This document shows positions 40,641-47,475 of a stretch of 53,081 bases of DNA, piece by piece. Numbering within the stretch: the stretch's first letter is position 1; each line of letters begins with the position of its first letter. The DNA is from CAZCZR01 sp964503455 (lineage in GTDB: Bacteria > Bacillota > Clostridia > UBA1381), in NCBI GenBank assembly GCA_964503455.1, contig CAZCZR010000003.1:1-53081 (forward strand). The letters are read 5' to 3'. Below the pieces are notes generated by a model, which worked only from the letters and a program-made list of their open reading frames with translations, was not told the origin of the DNA and searched no databases. The translations under genes were made by a program, and so were the position numbers.

Positions 40641-40715
40641 GGAGCTAATGGCGGGGGTCGAACCCGCGACCTACTGATTACGAATCAGTCGCTCTGCCAA
40701 CTGAGCTACACCAGC
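40640..40715 (-). tRNA. tRNA-Thr (anticodon CGT)
   Basis: Minus strand. Full cloverleaf: acceptor GCTGGTG pairs with CATTAGC (two G-U pairs), anticodon stem ACTGA/TCAGT with loop TTCGTAA giving anticodon CGT, and T-arm GCGGG-TTCGACC-CCCGC. Discriminator T is followed by an encoded CCA (40640-40642). Confidence 0.95.
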
Positions 40716-40857
40716 ATATGCGCCGCGAAACGGCGCCGTATGGACTGCATTAAATATAATTAAAGCGAATGCTTAATGCAGTCTTGCGAATTTAATACGT
40801 TCAATGAACATCATAAAGAGCATATCAAATTCAATATATTGTCACAATAAATATCAA

Positions 40858-41301
40858 TCACGCAAGGATCGATCTTACGATCCCGTTTATGACCTTTCCG
40901 TCGGCTCTGCCCTTTGTTTTCGGGAGAACGCAGGCCATAACCTTGCCCATATCCTTCATTGAAGAAGCGCCGGTTTCGGCAATAGCCGACTTTACTATTT
41001 CGGTCAGCTCCTCGTTTGAAAGCTGTTCGGGCAGATATTCCATCAAAATATCCATCTCTGATTTTAATTGAGCGATAAGATCTTCTCTACCGCTGCGTTC
41101 GTAATCCGGCAGGGAGCTTTCCCTTTGTTTTAATTGCTTGGCGATTACTTCGAGTACACCCTCGTCATCAAGAGTGATCCGCTTGTCCTTCTCCGTCTGA
41201 AGCACAGCGGCGCGAACCATCTGTACCACATTCTTGCGGACAACATTTTTATTTTTCATAGACGACTTTAAATCCTCGGCTAATTTTTCTTTTAACGTCA
41301 T
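40858..41301 (-). CDS. yqeY: GatB/YqeY domain-containing protein
   Basis: A 147-residue helical protein of the YqeY family, which shares the C-terminal tRNA-binding domain of GatB. Typical features are KEKLAEDLKSSMKNKNVVRKNVVQMVRAAV at the N-terminus, DEGVLEVIAKQLKQRESSLPDYERSGREDL in the centre, and GASSMKDMGKVMACVLPKTKGRADGKVINGIVRSIL at the end. It may bind tRNA or aid aminoacylation. It is downstream of rpsU, the usual Firmicutes arrangement. Confidence 0.95.
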   Translation of the reverse strand: MTLKEKLAEDLKSSMKNKNVVRKNVVQMVRAAVLQTEKDKRITLDDEGVLEVIAKQLKQRESSLPDYERSGREDLIAQLKSEMDILMEYLPEQLSNEELTEIVKSAIAETGASSMKDMGKVMACVLPKTKGRADGKVINGIVRSILA

Positions 41302-41347
41302 GAAAAGTCATCTCCTTTTATATCAATAATAAGCTCAGAAACAAAGC

Positions 41348-41521
41348 TCAGAACTTTCTTTTACGCGCAGCCTCTGACTTCTTCTTGCGTCTAACGCTGG
41401 GCTTTTCATAATGTTCACGCTTTCTGATCTCAGACATAACGCCGGACTTTGCGCACTGACGCTTAAAACGGCGGAGCGCACTGTCCAAAGATTCGTTTTC
41501 CTTTACTCTAATCTCAGACAT
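41348..41521 (-). CDS. rpsU: 30S ribosomal protein S21
   Basis: A 57-residue basic protein of the small ribosomal subunit. It reads MSEIRVKENESLDSALRRFKRQC and ends with the Lys/Arg-rich KPSVRRKKKSEAARKRKF, typical of S21. I used the ATG at 41521 with GGAGGGA upstream; the seven residues in front of it are not part of the family. Confidence 0.97.
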   Translation of the reverse strand: MSEIRVKENESLDSALRRFKRQCAKSGVMSEIRKREHYEKPSVRRKKKSEAARKRKF

Positions 41522-41637
41522 CCAATTCCCTCCCTCCGGCAAGTCATTATTAATGGACTCGATGGAAAAGTGATTGTCATTGTTTCCAACAACATATTAT
41601 ATTATACCCCATTTTGTATATATATGTCAAGCCTTTT

Positions 41638-41985
41638 TTAAAAAGTTTCTGAAAATTTTTTGCCGCCGAGCATATGGAAGTGGATATGCTCCACAGTCTG
41701 ACCGGCGTTTTCTCCGCAGTTGTTTATTATCCTGTAGCCGTCTTTCGCTATTTGGGCGGCATTTGCGATTTTCGGCGCCGCCTCGAAAACCTTTTGTATG
41801 TAAACGCTGTTTTCGGGCGTTATATCGTTGGCGCACTTTATATGCGTTTTCGGCACGATAACTATATGCACCGGCGCCTGAGGCGCTATATCGCAAAACG
41901 CTGTCACATACTCATCGTCGTACACCTTTTTCGACGGGATCTCCCCGTTTATTATTTTACAGAACAGACAGTCCTTATCCAACAT
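41638..41985 (-). CDS. HIT-family protein (histidine triad nucleotide hydrolase, HinT-like)
   Basis: A 115-residue purine nucleoside phosphoramidase-type protein. It begins DCLFCKIINGEIPSKKVYDDEYVTAF, with the CxxC found in many bacterial HinT proteins, contains QAPVHIVIVPKTHI and ends in the triad TVEHIHFHMLGGKKF (HxHxH). ATG 41985 has GGAGGGA upstream. It forms a minus-strand unit with rpsU and yqeY. Confidence 0.95.
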   Translation of the reverse strand: MLDKDCLFCKIINGEIPSKKVYDDEYVTAFCDIAPQAPVHIVIVPKTHIKCANDITPENSVYIQKVFEAAPKIANAAQIAKDGYRIINNCGENAGQTVEHIHFHMLGGKKFSETF

Positions 41986-42205
41986 AATTATCCCTCCGTA
42001 CACAAGCTTTTTTAAGCAGTATCATTTTTTAAAGTATCATTATTTTATCATATCTTCCCGGCTTTGTCAATACCTCATGCTTGCCGCCGGCGCGTTTTTT
42101 GCGCGGGCGAATACGCCGCGATAATTTTACGGAGCGCTTGCCGCTTTTTTTGCATGGCATCAACCGTTTAATTATCCGAAAAAAACAGAAAAAATTTATA
42201 AAGTA

Positions 42206-42234
42206 TTGACATTTATTTTAAATTGTGGTATATT
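42206..42234 (+). promoter_or_regulatory. Promoter of the lipoprotein-aquaporin cluster
   Basis: Consensus TTGACA (42206-42211), 17-base spacer, TATATT (42229-42234), 60 bases before the first gene. Confidence 0.8.
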
Positions 42235-42293
42235 TAATCTGATAAATATGTATGATATCAAGTGGATAAATCAAATAGGAAAGGAGGGTAGCT

Positions 42294-43133
42294 ATGATGA
42301 ACAGAATTATTGCGGCAATGGTTGCGGGTTCTTTGGCATTGTGCATCTGCGGCTGCGGCGCAACGCAGTCTCAAAGCACGCCTTCTCCCGAGGCTACTCA
42401 GCAAGCGGCGGAAACGGTTAAAACCGGTATTGTCATAGAAGCGTCCATGCACAATGTGACAATAGAAGCCATGGACGGCACCACATACTCATTTACCTGC
42501 GATGACAGCACGGAATTTACAGGCAGCGGCGAAAATTTAGGCGACACTGTTTCCGTTGAGTTTGACGGTGAGTATGAGGATCATATTTTGGCGAAAAAGC
42601 TGCAGATAATCGAAAAAGCCGATGAAGACGTTTCATCCTCGGCGAAAGAGGTCACGGAAAAAGAGGTTTCGGAAAAATCGGACGACAGCGCTTCCAAAAG
42701 CAATGCCAAGTCGGATTCGCCCAAATATATAACGGGCACGGTCACGGACGCTTCCATGAACAATATAACGGTTAAATGGAACGACCGTAACTATACGATC
42801 CTCAAAACCGACAAGACATCCGTTGAGGGCGATGTGGCCGTTGGCGCGACAGTCAGGGTATATCATACCGGTGACATTGCCGACGGGGTGGAAGCGATAG
42901 ACATCAGCGTTGTGACGCCGGAGCGCCCAAGCAGCGATATAAAATACATAACCGGCACAGTCGTTGACGCTTCCATGAATACTATCGTTATCGAAAACGG
43001 CGGTCATCGTTACAGCGTTTTGAAAGACGATGACACAAAATCCGATAACGTCGCCGTCGGCGACACGGTAAGAGTCTACCATAAGGGCAGCTATTCGGAC
43101 GGAATGGTTGCGACAAGCATTGTAAAACAATAA
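42294..43133 (+). CDS. Lipoprotein with three repeated beta domains
   Basis: A 279-residue secreted lipoprotein (signal peptide ending in ICGC, Cys21). It has three copies of a roughly 65-residue beta module that starts with a variant of (Y)ITGTVTDASMNNITV: VKTGIVIEASMHNVTIE (about 42), YITGTVTDASMNNITVK (about 145) and YITGTVVDASMNTIVIE (about 217). Each module later reads VAVGATVRVYHTGDIADG or VAVGDTVRVYHKGSYSDG; the first has LGDTVSVEFDGEYEDH. The module resembles DUF5666-type small beta-barrels. A Ser/Lys/Glu-rich linker joins modules 1 and 2. Function unknown; ribosome binding site AAAGGAGGG. Confidence 0.85.
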   Translation: MMNRIIAAMVAGSLALCICGCGATQSQSTPSPEATQQAAETVKTGIVIEASMHNVTIEAMDGTTYSFTCDDSTEFTGSGENLGDTVSVEFDGEYEDHILAKKLQIIEKADEDVSSSAKEVTEKEVSEKSDDSASKSNAKSDSPKYITGTVTDASMNNITVKWNDRNYTILKTDKTSVEGDVAVGATVRVYHTGDIADGVEAIDISVVTPERPSSDIKYITGTVVDASMNTIVIENGGHRYSVLKDDDTKSDNVAVGDTVRVYHKGSYSDGMVATSIVKQ

Positions 43134-43158
43134 AAATCACAAAAAGGAGCGAAAAAAC

Positions 43159-43917
43159 ATGAAAAAAATTATTGCATTGACGATCACGGCGGCTATGCTT
43201 TTCGCTATGGCGGGATGCCAAAGCGTAAAGGATGATGTAAAAACCGTGGAGGACGACGCGACAAAAGCTGTTGACACAGTTAAGGACGACGNNNNNNNNN
43301 NNNNNNNNNNNNNNNNNNNNNNNNNNNNNNNNNNNNNNNNNNNNNNNNNNNNNNNNNNNNNNNNNNNNNNNNNNNNNNNNNNNNNNNNNNNAAAAGCTGT
43401 TGACACAGTTAAGGACGACGTAGAAAAGGTTAAAAGCAAGGTTGAAGCTGAAGCGGCTGAGATCGAGCAGGAGGTAAAGGACAAGCTTCATGAAGAAATC
43501 GCCGCAATCCCGCAGGACGCAAAGCTTGCAAGGGAGAAAGCGATGGAGGCTGTAACAACAGTCGAGGAAAAGCTCGGCGTTAAAATAGACAGAACCGCCA
43601 CCGCCGAAAACGTTAACGGCGCATGGAATGCATACGCTATTTTGAACGAAACAAAGTATATATCGCTTGCAAGCTACGGCGTGAGCGCGGTTGATCTGTA
43701 TCTTGATACCGAGAAGAACGAGGCTTCTATCGTATACGATATAGGCGATGAGGATCCCGTATTAAAGGGCGGTAACTTCGAGATAACCGACGGCGTTGTC
43801 GTATTTGACGGTGATCTTTCGGGCATGATCGCTTATATCGACCAGTCCGATCCCAACACGCTTATGCTTATTTCAACGTCGGAGGGTTCAAGTCAGATAT
43901 TTATGCTTAGCAAGTGA
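43159..43917 (+). CDS. Lipoprotein with a Val/Lys/Asp coiled-repeat (contains an assembly gap)
   Basis: A secreted lipoprotein (lipobox MAGC, Cys20). After the Cys it has short repeats of the type VKDDVKTVEDDATKAVDTV, charged 10-11-residue heptad-like units likely to form a helix, broken by the 100-N gap at 43292-43391. After the gap the helix continues (KVKSKVEAEAAEIEQEVKDKL), and residues about 110-250 form a compact domain with GAWNAYAILNETKYISLASYG and GGNFEITDGVVVFDGDLSGMIAYID. Removing the gap and one copy of the 29-bp flank (129 bases) keeps the frame. The true repeat number is unknown. Function not recognised. Confidence 0.8.
   Translation: MKKIIALTITAAMLFAMAGCQSVKDDVKTVEDDATKAVDTVKDDXXXXXXXXXXXXXXXXXXXXXXXXXXXXXXXXXXKAVDTVKDDVEKVKSKVEAEAAEIEQEVKDKLHEEIAAIPQDAKLAREKAMEAVTTVEEKLGVKIDRTATAENVNGAWNAYAILNETKYISLASYGVSAVDLYLDTEKNEASIVYDIGDEDPVLKGGNFEITDGVVVFDGDLSGMIAYIDQSDPNTLMLISTSEGSSQIFMLSK
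43292..43391. other. Assembly gap (100 N) inside the repeat lipoprotein gene
   Basis: Exactly 100 N between two copies of the same 29 bases (43263-43291 and 43392-43420), which encode KAVDTVKDD-type repeat sequence. Either the flanks are one sequence joined twice or several repeat units are missing. Confidence 0.95.
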
Positions 43918-43948
43918 TTTGAATTAAAAGAATAAGGATAATAAAAAA

Positions 43949-44350
43949 ATGGAAGCTAAAGGAAAAACATTTTTAAAAGTAACGGGAATACTGTTGATAA
44001 TCGAGGGCGTCTTAGGCATTATATTCTACGGCTTTATGACTCTCATACTCGGCGCGGGAACGCTTATCGCCAAGCCAGAGGGCGGCACGGTGGTTATGAT
44101 TATCGCGATTTTGTACACGCTGGCGGCGATAGTATCGCTGATAGCGGGTATTTTGGGAGTTAAAAACGCCTCGAACAAAGACGCTGCGGGCAAATGTATC
44201 GCATGGGGAGTTATAAATCTCGTGCTGACGTTTGTGGCGGGCGTTTGGTCGCTATCAGGCGAAGACGTTAGCGTCGGACACGTTCTGTATACGTGCGCAG
44301 GCTTTATTATTCCCTCGCTATACGTAGCCGGAGCTTATTTAAACGAATAG
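43949..44350 (+). CDS. Small integral membrane protein, four predicted helices
   Basis: A 133-residue hydrophobic protein with four transmembrane segments (about 10-35, 45-70, 82-105 and 110-130) and almost no soluble loops. Patterns such as TGILLIIEGVLGIIFYG and GGTVVMIIAILYTLAAIVSLIAGILGVKNA resemble DUF4064-like membrane proteins, but I cannot assign it firmly. It lies 31 bases after the repeat lipoprotein gene. Confidence 0.75.
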   Translation: MEAKGKTFLKVTGILLIIEGVLGIIFYGFMTLILGAGTLIAKPEGGTVVMIIAILYTLAAIVSLIAGILGVKNASNKDAAGKCIAWGVINLVLTFVAGVWSLSGEDVSVGHVLYTCAGFIIPSLYVAGAYLNE

Positions 44351-44368
44351 GCGGAAAGGGATCGCGTT

Positions 44369-44560
44369 ATGAAACTTAATGCACTGGATATAATTTCGTT
44401 AATTACTCTTATTGTGGAGATCACGTGGCGAGTTATAATGGAAAGCATTTCCGCTCCGCAGTGGATGCATTATGTCGAATGGGGACTGATTATTTTCATT
44501 TTCGTTTTGGTCGTTCTGCATTTTATATTAAAATGCAGAGGAGGAAAGCGGAACGAATAA
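44369..44560 (+). CDS. Small two-helix membrane protein
   Basis: A 63-residue protein with two hydrophobic segments (about residues 6-20 and 36-54) and a basic tail (KCRGGKRNE). No family recognised. It has a GAAAGGGAT site before the ATG and is 18 bases after the previous membrane protein gene, so it is probably translated. Role unknown. Confidence 0.65.
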   Translation: MKLNALDIISLITLIVEITWRVIMESISAPQWMHYVEWGLIIFIFVLVVLHFILKCRGGKRNE

Positions 44561-44635
44561 ATAACCGGCGGCTCCGTCCGAGGCGGGCGGAGACCGAAAC
44601 ATTTATACATATATTTATACAGGGAGGAAACAAAA

Positions 44636-45346
44636 ATGACTTTATCGAAAAAGCTTATTGCCGAATTTATCGGCACGATGGTACTTGTTATCATGGGATG
44701 CGGAACCGCGATGCTCGTTGGCTGTGACGCCGCAGCCGGCGGCGGATATATTCTGACCGCTCTGGCGTTCGGTCTGACTATTGTCGGCATGGCATACTGT
44801 GTGGGAAATATTTCAGGCTGCCACATAAACCCCGCCGTATCGCTCGGCGTTCTTTTAAGCGGCGGTATGAAGGCGAAGGAATTTGTCGGATATGTAATCG
44901 CTCAGTGCCTTGGAGCGCTGGCGGGCGCAGGTATCCTTGCCCTTATATTTAAGACGGGCGGCGTTACAGACATGACCGGTGCATTCGGCTCGAACGGACT
45001 TTCCGGCGTGAACGGAAGCGCGGTTGCCGGTATTATTGTTGAGATTGTGCTCACGTTTATATTTGTTCTTACAATTCTCGGCGTTACATCGCCGAACGCA
45101 AAGCACGGCTCATTCGGCGGTCTTGTAATAGGCTTGACACTTACTCTTGTACATATCCTCGGAATAGGTCTTACGGGAACATCCGTAAACCCCGCAAGAA
45201 GCATCGGTCCCGCGATCGTTGCGGCTATAACCGGCAACAGCGAGCCTATCTCCTGCGTTTGGATATTTATCGTCGCTCCTCTTCTCGGAGCCGCGATAGC
45301 TGCGATAGTATACAAGTTTTTGGAAGGCTCCCGCAAAGACGCGTAA
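44636..45346 (+). CDS. MIP-family aquaporin (AqpZ-like)
   Basis: A 236-residue channel with six helices and two NPA half-helices: SGCHINPAVSLGVLLSGGM and GTSVNPARSIGPAIV. The Arg in NPAR is the filter Arg. The NPAVSLG plus NPARSIGPA combination is that of water-type aquaporins (AqpZ), not glycerol facilitators, which usually have Asp (NPARD). The region GGMKAKEFVGYVIAQCLGALAGA matches the family. It closes a cluster with the two lipoproteins and small membrane proteins, suggesting an osmotic or envelope-stress setting. Confidence 0.93.
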   Translation: MTLSKKLIAEFIGTMVLVIMGCGTAMLVGCDAAAGGGYILTALAFGLTIVGMAYCVGNISGCHINPAVSLGVLLSGGMKAKEFVGYVIAQCLGALAGAGILALIFKTGGVTDMTGAFGSNGLSGVNGSAVAGIIVEIVLTFIFVLTILGVTSPNAKHGSFGGLVIGLTLTLVHILGIGLTGTSVNPARSIGPAIVAAITGNSEPISCVWIFIVAPLLGAAIAAIVYKFLEGSRKDA

Positions 45347-45435
45347 AGAGTAATTTGTAAATTTCCGGCGGGGTGCGTCCTCTGCGGAATCAAATAAAGG
45401 ATAACGCCTTTATTCCCTATCATACGTATTCAAAG

Positions 45436-45476
45436 AAAAAACGGTATATCGCTTTAATGCGACGTACCGTTTTTTG
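45436..45476. terminator. Bidirectional terminator between the aquaporin and lysR genes
   Basis: ACGGTA (45441-45446)/TACCGT (45465-45470) with inner TCGC/GCGA pairs, flanked by A-runs before and T-runs after, so it works in both directions. A second small hairpin (GCGGA/TCCGC) is near 45485-45498. Confidence 0.8.
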
Positions 45477-45511
45477 TATATCAGGCGGAAGCCTCCGCCC
45501 CGCTTTTTGTA

Positions 45512-46429
45512 TTAAATATTAAAATATTTCTTTATCTCGTCAATATATATCTCGCCGACCTTGCTTAAAATACTGTTTTTCTTTGTTATATATCCGATCT
45601 CCATTATGCTGTTTTTGTTCTCCGCGTCCGCTTCAAAAGGCACCGCTATGTAGTCGCTGCCGTTCAGCTCCTCGCATATTATTCCCGAACAAAGCGTATA
45701 ACCGTTTAAGCCTATCATCAGATTAAGCATTGTCGCGCGGTCATTTGTCTTTATCGTGCGCGGATACTCGTTCTCGGCAAGGATCTCCTCCGCGAAATAA
45801 AACGATGTATTATCGCCCTGCTCAAAGGTCAGGCACGGGTAATTCCTCAGCTCTTCAAGACCGATCGATTTTTTCTTTGCGAGCGGATGTCCTCTCCATA
45901 TATAAACATACGCGTCACAGTTGATAAGTCTGTGAAATTCAAGTCCGTTATCCGAAAGCATCTTTGTTATCAGTTTGCGGTTAAAATCGCTCAGATACAA
46001 AATACCGATCTCGCTTTTCATGGTTCCCGTGTCGGAAATGACCTCTTTGGTTTTTGTTTCCCTTATGGCAAACTCATATTCCGAGGTGTCAAAATGCTTG
46101 ACCGTTTCCACAAATGCCTTTACCGCAAAGGAATAGTGCTGGGTCGATACGCCGAATTTTCGTTTTACCGTCCCGTCGCCGGAATATTTATCCAAAAGCT
46201 GTTCATACTGCTGATACACCTGCGCCGCATACGTCAAAAATTCCTGCCCGTCATTTGTTATATCTACGCCGCGGCTCGTCCGAAGAAATATCGTAATGCC
46301 TATCTCATGCTCCAATTCCTTTATGGCGCTTGTAAGCGACGGCTGCGATACATACAGCCTCTCCGCCGCCTTATTCATCGATTTTGCCTCCGCGATCGTT
46401 ATCGCGTATAATATTTGTTGTAAAGTCAT
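45512..46429 (-). CDS. LysR-family transcriptional regulator
   Basis: A 305-residue regulator. The N-terminal winged helix-turn-helix reads TLQQILYAITIAEAKSMNKAAERLYVSQPSLTSAIKELEHEIGITIFLRTSRGVDITNDGQEFL, fully typical. The C-terminal effector domain begins after about residue 90. I chose ATG 46429, where the family starts, over the longer 46489 start. It resembles regulators of the CysB/CbbR-like type without telling the effector. An inverted repeat overlaps its own promoter. Its target is not evident: the divergent HAD gene is the nearest candidate. Confidence 0.95.
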   Translation of the reverse strand: MTLQQILYAITIAEAKSMNKAAERLYVSQPSLTSAIKELEHEIGITIFLRTSRGVDITNDGQEFLTYAAQVYQQYEQLLDKYSGDGTVKRKFGVSTQHYSFAVKAFVETVKHFDTSEYEFAIRETKTKEVISDTGTMKSEIGILYLSDFNRKLITKMLSDNGLEFHRLINCDAYVYIWRGHPLAKKKSIGLEELRNYPCLTFEQGDNTSFYFAEEILAENEYPRTIKTNDRATMLNLMIGLNGYTLCSGIICEELNGSDYIAVPFEADAENKNSIMEIGYITKKNSILSKVGEIYIDEIKKYFNI

Positions 46430-46456
46430 AATGATCACCGGGTTATATATTATTCC

Positions 46457-46505
46457 TATCAGTTTAGTATACTGATATTTTAACGCCAAATCAAAAAAAT
46501 GTCAA
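46457..46505 (-). promoter_or_regulatory. lysR promoter with overlapping inverted-repeat operator
   Basis: Minus strand TTGACA (46505-46500), 17 bases, TAAAAT (46482-46477). The inverted repeat TATCAGT-N7-ACTGATA (46457-46477) begins at the -10 box and runs downstream. It contains a T-N11-A type arrangement as expected for LysR binding and autorepression. Confidence 0.75.
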
Positions 46506-46589
46506 TAGCATTATTATAATACGGCACGGTTTTTTGTATGCGCAAGCAAGCTCCCTCGGCAAAACCCGCGATAAATTTATAAATATCTC

Positions 46590-46618
46590 TTGCAATAACA
46601 AATTAAACGTGCTATAAT
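46590..46618 (+). promoter_or_regulatory. Promoter of the HAD phosphatase gene
   Basis: TTGCAA (46590-46595), 17-base spacer, perfect TATAAT (46613-46618), 60 bases before the ATG at 46678. Confidence 0.75.
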
Positions 46619-46677
46619 ATTATTATACAATACGGTATGTATTTGTATATACAGTGAGCTTCGGAGGTGATTTTTGC

Positions 46678-47316
46678 ATGAAAGCGGCGATATTCGATGT
46701 TGACGGCACGCTGATAGATTCAATGGGCGTGTGGCTGGAGGTTACGAAGGCTTTTTTTGAAAATCACGGTCTTACGCTTACGCCGGAGCTTGCCGCAAGG
46801 TATCAGGAGATGACGCTTGAGGAATCGCTGCCGGAGATAAACTCCATGTTTGATCTCGGACTGGATTTTGACAATATGTACAATGAATTTGCCGGACGCG
46901 TGGGCGATGAGTATAAATATCGTATCCCCGCAAAGCCGGGCGCTGTCGAATACGTAAAGCAGCTTTATGAAGGCGGAATTAAGATAGCCGCCGCGACCTC
47001 TGGATATGAGGAGCTGTGCCGCGCAGTGCTTGAAAGGCTCGGAATTTTGGACTGCTTCAGCGTTATTCTGTTCTCCTCGGACATAGGCGAAAGCAAGGAA
47101 TCCGGCAAGATATACCTGAAAGCCGCCGAGGCTCTCGGAGTAGAAAAAGAGGACTGCATGGTATACGAGGATATACTGGCGGGCGTCAAAGGCGCAAAAA
47201 AAGCCGGCATCCCTGTAACAGCTGTCGCAGATAAGTCCAATCTCGGCATCACACAAGCGCTTAAACAACATTCCGACCATTATATTACGGGGTGGCAGGA
47301 ACTGTTGAAGCGATAA
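46678..47316 (+). CDS. HAD-superfamily phosphatase (beta-phosphoglucomutase-like)
   Basis: A 212-residue HAD hydrolase of subfamily IA with an alpha-helical cap. Motif I is FDVDGTLIDSMGVW (nucleophile Asp8), motif II AATSGYEELC (Thr/Ser), motif III Lys near SKESGKIY, and motif IV VYEDILAGVKGAKKAG. The GIKIAAATSG and EDILAGVKGAK patterns are like those of sugar-phosphate phosphatases and phosphoglucomutases. Substrate unknown. ATG 46678 has CGGAGGTGA upstream; the 46654 start would put the ribosome binding site inside the gene. Confidence 0.92.
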   Translation: MKAAIFDVDGTLIDSMGVWLEVTKAFFENHGLTLTPELAARYQEMTLEESLPEINSMFDLGLDFDNMYNEFAGRVGDEYKYRIPAKPGAVEYVKQLYEGGIKIAAATSGYEELCRAVLERLGILDCFSVILFSSDIGESKESGKIYLKAAEALGVEKEDCMVYEDILAGVKGAKKAGIPVTAVADKSNLGITQALKQHSDHYITGWQELLKR

Positions 47317-47370
47317 AGGTAATTTTAATTACCGGAATCTGTCGGGTGTAAAAGTCAGACAGAGTAAAAA

Positions 47371-47418
47371 ACCGAACCGCGGATGACGAAACGCAAGACG
47401 TTATCTGCGGTTCTTTAT
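47371..47418 (+). terminator. Terminator after the HAD gene
   Basis: AACCGCGGATGACG pairs with CGTTATCTGCGGTT (12 of 14 positions) and is followed by CTTTATTTAT. Confidence 0.7.
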
Positions 47419-47475
47419 TTATATCTCCCGCATATAATAAATGATAAACAAGCACTGCTTCAAGGGGGAGATATA

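Noticed and set aside
40369..40715. The BMC operon as a genomic island inserted at the 3' end of tRNA-Thr.
   Set aside because: The position fits, but I see no integrase and no copy of the tRNA 3' end near 29400-29680.
43263..43420. Direct repeat of 29 bp as part of a CRISPR-like or tandem array.
   Set aside because: The two copies flank an artificial N run inside a coding repeat.
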